From assembly GCA_903927415.1 (NCBI GenBank), contig CAIYMZ010000092.1, positions 1 to 7,318 on the forward strand: a stretch of 7,318 bases of DNA, read 5' to 3'. Made by a program: the position numbers and the translations under genes. A model generated the notes under the pieces. The model searched no databases, was not told the origin of the DNA, and saw nothing but the letters and a program-made list of their open reading frames with translations. The stretch is from an uncultured Alphaproteobacteria bacterium (GTDB lineage: Bacteria; Pseudomonadota; Alphaproteobacteria; Rickettsiales; UBA1997). Shown here in pieces: positions 6,016-7,318 of this stretch (the first letter of the stretch is position 1; every line of letters begins with the position of its first letter).

Positions 6016-7023
6016 ATGAAAAATTTTTTAATCACCGGTGGCGCTGGATTCATTGGCAGTCACTTTGTTTTGAAAATCTGCGAACTCGGTGGGCGCGCTG
6101 TAGTGCTGGATAAACTCACTTACGCGGCGGATTTAAAAAATCTTTCTGCGATCGAAAAAAATTCTAATTTTAAATTGATCGAGGGCGACATTGTTGATCA
6201 CGAATTGGTTTCAAAAATTTTGCGCGAAGAAAAAATTGACTTCGTCGTAAATTTTGCCGCCGAATCTCACGTCGATAATTCGATTGCAGCGCCGGAAAAT
6301 TTTATTCAGACCAACATTGTCGGAACCTTTAACCTACTCCATTGCGCACTCGGTTACTGGAAAAATTTAGACGCTGAAAAAAAATCACAATTCCGTTTTC
6401 TTCACGTTTCAACTGACGAAGTTTACGGCTCACTTTCACTGACCGATCCAAAATTTACTGAAGAAAATCCTTACCGCCCAAACTCGCCTTACTCCGCGTC
6501 CAAAGCGGCTTCTGACCATCTCGTCCGCGCTTGGTTTGAAACTTATGGCCTGCCAACAATCACCACAAATTGCTCGAATAATTTTGGTCCGCACCAACAT
6601 CGCGAGAAATTTATTCCGACTGTGATCTCGTCTGCAATCAATAACCGCGCCATTCCAATCTATGGCAACGGCAAAAATATTCGCGATTGGATTTTTGTGC
6701 GTGATCATGTTGACGGAATTTATTCTGCTTTGTGCGATGGCAAACTCGGCGAAACTTACTGCTTCGGCGGCAATTGCGAAAAAGAAAATTTGGATTTGGC
6801 GCAAGAAATTTGCAGAATTTTAGACGAAATAAAACCGCGCGCTGACGGCATTTCTTACACCAAACAAGTTTCTTTCGTGACTGATCGTTTGGGACATGAC
6901 AAACGCTACGCGATCAGTAATGCCAAGGTTGAGCGAGAGTTGGATTTTAAACCGACAAAAAGTTTTTCGGAGAGATTGAAGGAAACGGTGAAGTGGTATT
7001 TGGATGCTAAAAGAGCAGTTTGA
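6016..7023 (+). CDS. rfbB: dTDP-glucose 4,6-dehydratase
   Basis: This short-chain dehydrogenase/reductase-type enzyme (RfbB/RmlB) converts dTDP-glucose to dTDP-4-keto-6-deoxyglucose, the second step towards dTDP-rhamnose and other deoxysugars, using tightly bound NAD. At 335 residues it is near family length. The Rossmann motif GGAGFIGS is at 8-15, with Asp32 in DKLTYA, AAESHVDNS at 81-89, the catalytic STDEVYG at 132-138 (Thr133, Asp134, Glu135) and YSASK at 159-163 (Tyr159, Lys163). SNNFGPHQ, the RDWIFVRDH segment and DRLGHDKRYAI follow, all characteristic of this dehydratase rather than of UDP-galactose epimerase. The ATG at 6016 gives the Rossmann motif its usual distance from the N-terminus, but it has no Shine-Dalgarno sequence. 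The gene is divergent from gcvPA, and its 3' end overlaps a methyltransferase gene, consistent with a surface-polysaccharide operon to the right. rfbA, rfbC and rfbD are not in the window. Confidence 0.95.
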   Translation: MKNFLITGGAGFIGSHFVLKICELGGRAVVLDKLTYAADLKNLSAIEKNSNFKLIEGDIVDHELVSKILREEKIDFVVNFAAESHVDNSIAAPENFIQTNIVGTFNLLHCALGYWKNLDAEKKSQFRFLHVSTDEVYGSLSLTDPKFTEENPYRPNSPYSASKAASDHLVRAWFETYGLPTITTNCSNNFGPHQHREKFIPTVISSAINNRAIPIYGNGKNIRDWIFVRDHVDGIYSALCDGKLGETYCFGGNCEKENLDLAQEICRILDEIKPRADGISYTKQVSFVTDRLGHDKRYAISNAKVERELDFKPTKSFSERLKETVKWYLDAKRAV

Positions 7024-7318
7024 AAAAAATAAAATCGGCTGGAAAAAATCTTTTCTCGGGGGGTTCTCTCAAGATGAAAATGGCGCGGCGCTGCCGTGGA
7101 TGACTTATCCGGCGATTGAATTCCTCAAAAATAATCTCACAAAAAATCACCAAGTTTTTGAATTTGGCTGCGGCGCTTCGACTTTATTTTTTGCGGAAAG
7201 GGTGAAGAAAGTTGTGGGGTTGGAGACGAATGAGAGGTGGCTTGGGATTGTGAAAGAAAAATTAAGCAACGAGCCATGGACCCCGCAACAAGTGCGGGGT
7301 GACAAATTGGGAGTGCGG
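7004..7318 (+). CDS. Class I SAM-dependent methyltransferase, N-terminal part
   Basis: This frame is open to the last base of the window: 105 codons from the ATG at 7004, which lies inside the end of rfbB (20-base overlap, different frame). The product reads LPWMTYPAIEFL (residues 30-41), VFEFGCGASTLFFA (51-64) and VKKVVGLETNERW (67-79). These correspond to the first Rossmann strand with the Gly-rich SAM-binding loop (motif I, GCGAS) and an acidic residue (Glu74) at the end of the second strand. Proteins with this 'PW.TYPAI.FL...FE.G.G.ST.F.A' beginning often lie in polysaccharide or glycan loci, so a sugar or glycan substrate is a reasonable guess. The methyltransferase-like sequence stops making sense at about residue 90. 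From there the frame reads through a GC-rich palindrome (PWTPQQVRGD), suggesting an inserted repeat. Whether the gene resumes or is broken lies beyond the edge. ATG 7004 is the only in-frame ATG before the conserved region. Confidence 0.8.
   Translation, partial: MLKEQFEKNKIGWKKSFLGGFSQDENGAALPWMTYPAIEFLKNNLTKNHQVFEFGCGASTLFFAERVKKVVGLETNERWLGIVKEKLSNEPWTPQQVRGDKLGVR
7280..7300. repeat. GC-rich palindrome (REP/RPE-like) within the methyltransferase frame
   Basis: ACCCCGCA (7280-7287) and TGCGGGGT (7293-7300) form a perfect 8-bp stem with a 5-base loop, ACAAG. The surrounding TGGACCCCGC...GCGGGGTGAC resembles the short 'GGA(T/C)CCCGC...GCGGG(A/G)TGAC' palindromes scattered through many alphaproteobacterial genomes. 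It is far richer in G+C than the sequence to its left. It lies in the methyltransferase reading frame without creating a stop in the window. Copy number cannot be judged from one window. Confidence 0.65.

Noticed and set aside
6436..6804. Minus-strand frame opposite rfbB
   Set aside because: It is fully antisense to the conserved middle of rfbB, has no family resemblance and no ribosome site.

Overview
The window looks like chromosomal DNA of a moderately AT-rich Gram-negative bacterium. I favour an alphaproteobacterium, possibly of the Rickettsiales/Holosporales type. The reasons are the short KKAFTLIELS-type prepilin leaders, a glycine decarboxylase split into two subunits, almost no Shine-Dalgarno signals, and a GC-rich palindrome that runs in frame through a coding sequence. 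This assignment rests on recognition of families only. Seven genes plus one partial gene at the left edge are supported: one partial (+), six on the minus strand in one block counted below, and two (+) at the right with the last cut by the window edge.

Layout. Bases 1-714 (+) are the C-terminal part of a polytopic membrane protein, probably a GT-C/PMT-type glycosyltransferase, whose frame is open from base 1. A convergent gap of 87 bases follows. Bases 802-5880 are a tightly packed minus-strand block. Read in transcription order it is gcvPA (glycine decarboxylase alpha), a DUF4160 protein, a DUF2442 protein, gcvPB (glycine decarboxylase beta, PLP-binding), then two tandem prepilin-like proteins carrying a lectin/ConA-like C-terminal domain. 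The spacing (30, 2, -4, -4 and 12 bases) fits a single transcript. A 135-base divergent region (5881-6015) separates this block from rfbB (dTDP-glucose 4,6-dehydratase, +). A class I SAM-dependent methyltransferase overlaps the end of rfbB and runs off the window.

How the genes relate. GcvPA and GcvPB together form the P-protein of the glycine cleavage system; gcvT and gcvH are not in the window. A small DUF4160-DUF2442 pair, a commonly co-occurring couple of unproven function, sits between the two subunit genes. The two pilins would be processed by a prepilin peptidase and expose a lectin-like domain outside the cytoplasm. RfbB, the methyltransferase and the left-edge glycosyltransferase all suit surface-polysaccharide synthesis.

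Most interesting points: (1) two adjacent pilins whose lectin domains are nearly identical, with only silent changes over 111 codons, while their stalks have diverged; (2) a DUF4160/DUF2442 insertion between gcvPA and gcvPB, joined to gcvPB by an ATGA overlap; (3) a concentric imperfect palindrome of about 88 bases filling most of the divergent intergenic region; (4) an 8-bp-stem GC-rich palindrome read in frame within the methyltransferase. No RNA gene, CRISPR array, insertion sequence or riboswitch was recognised.
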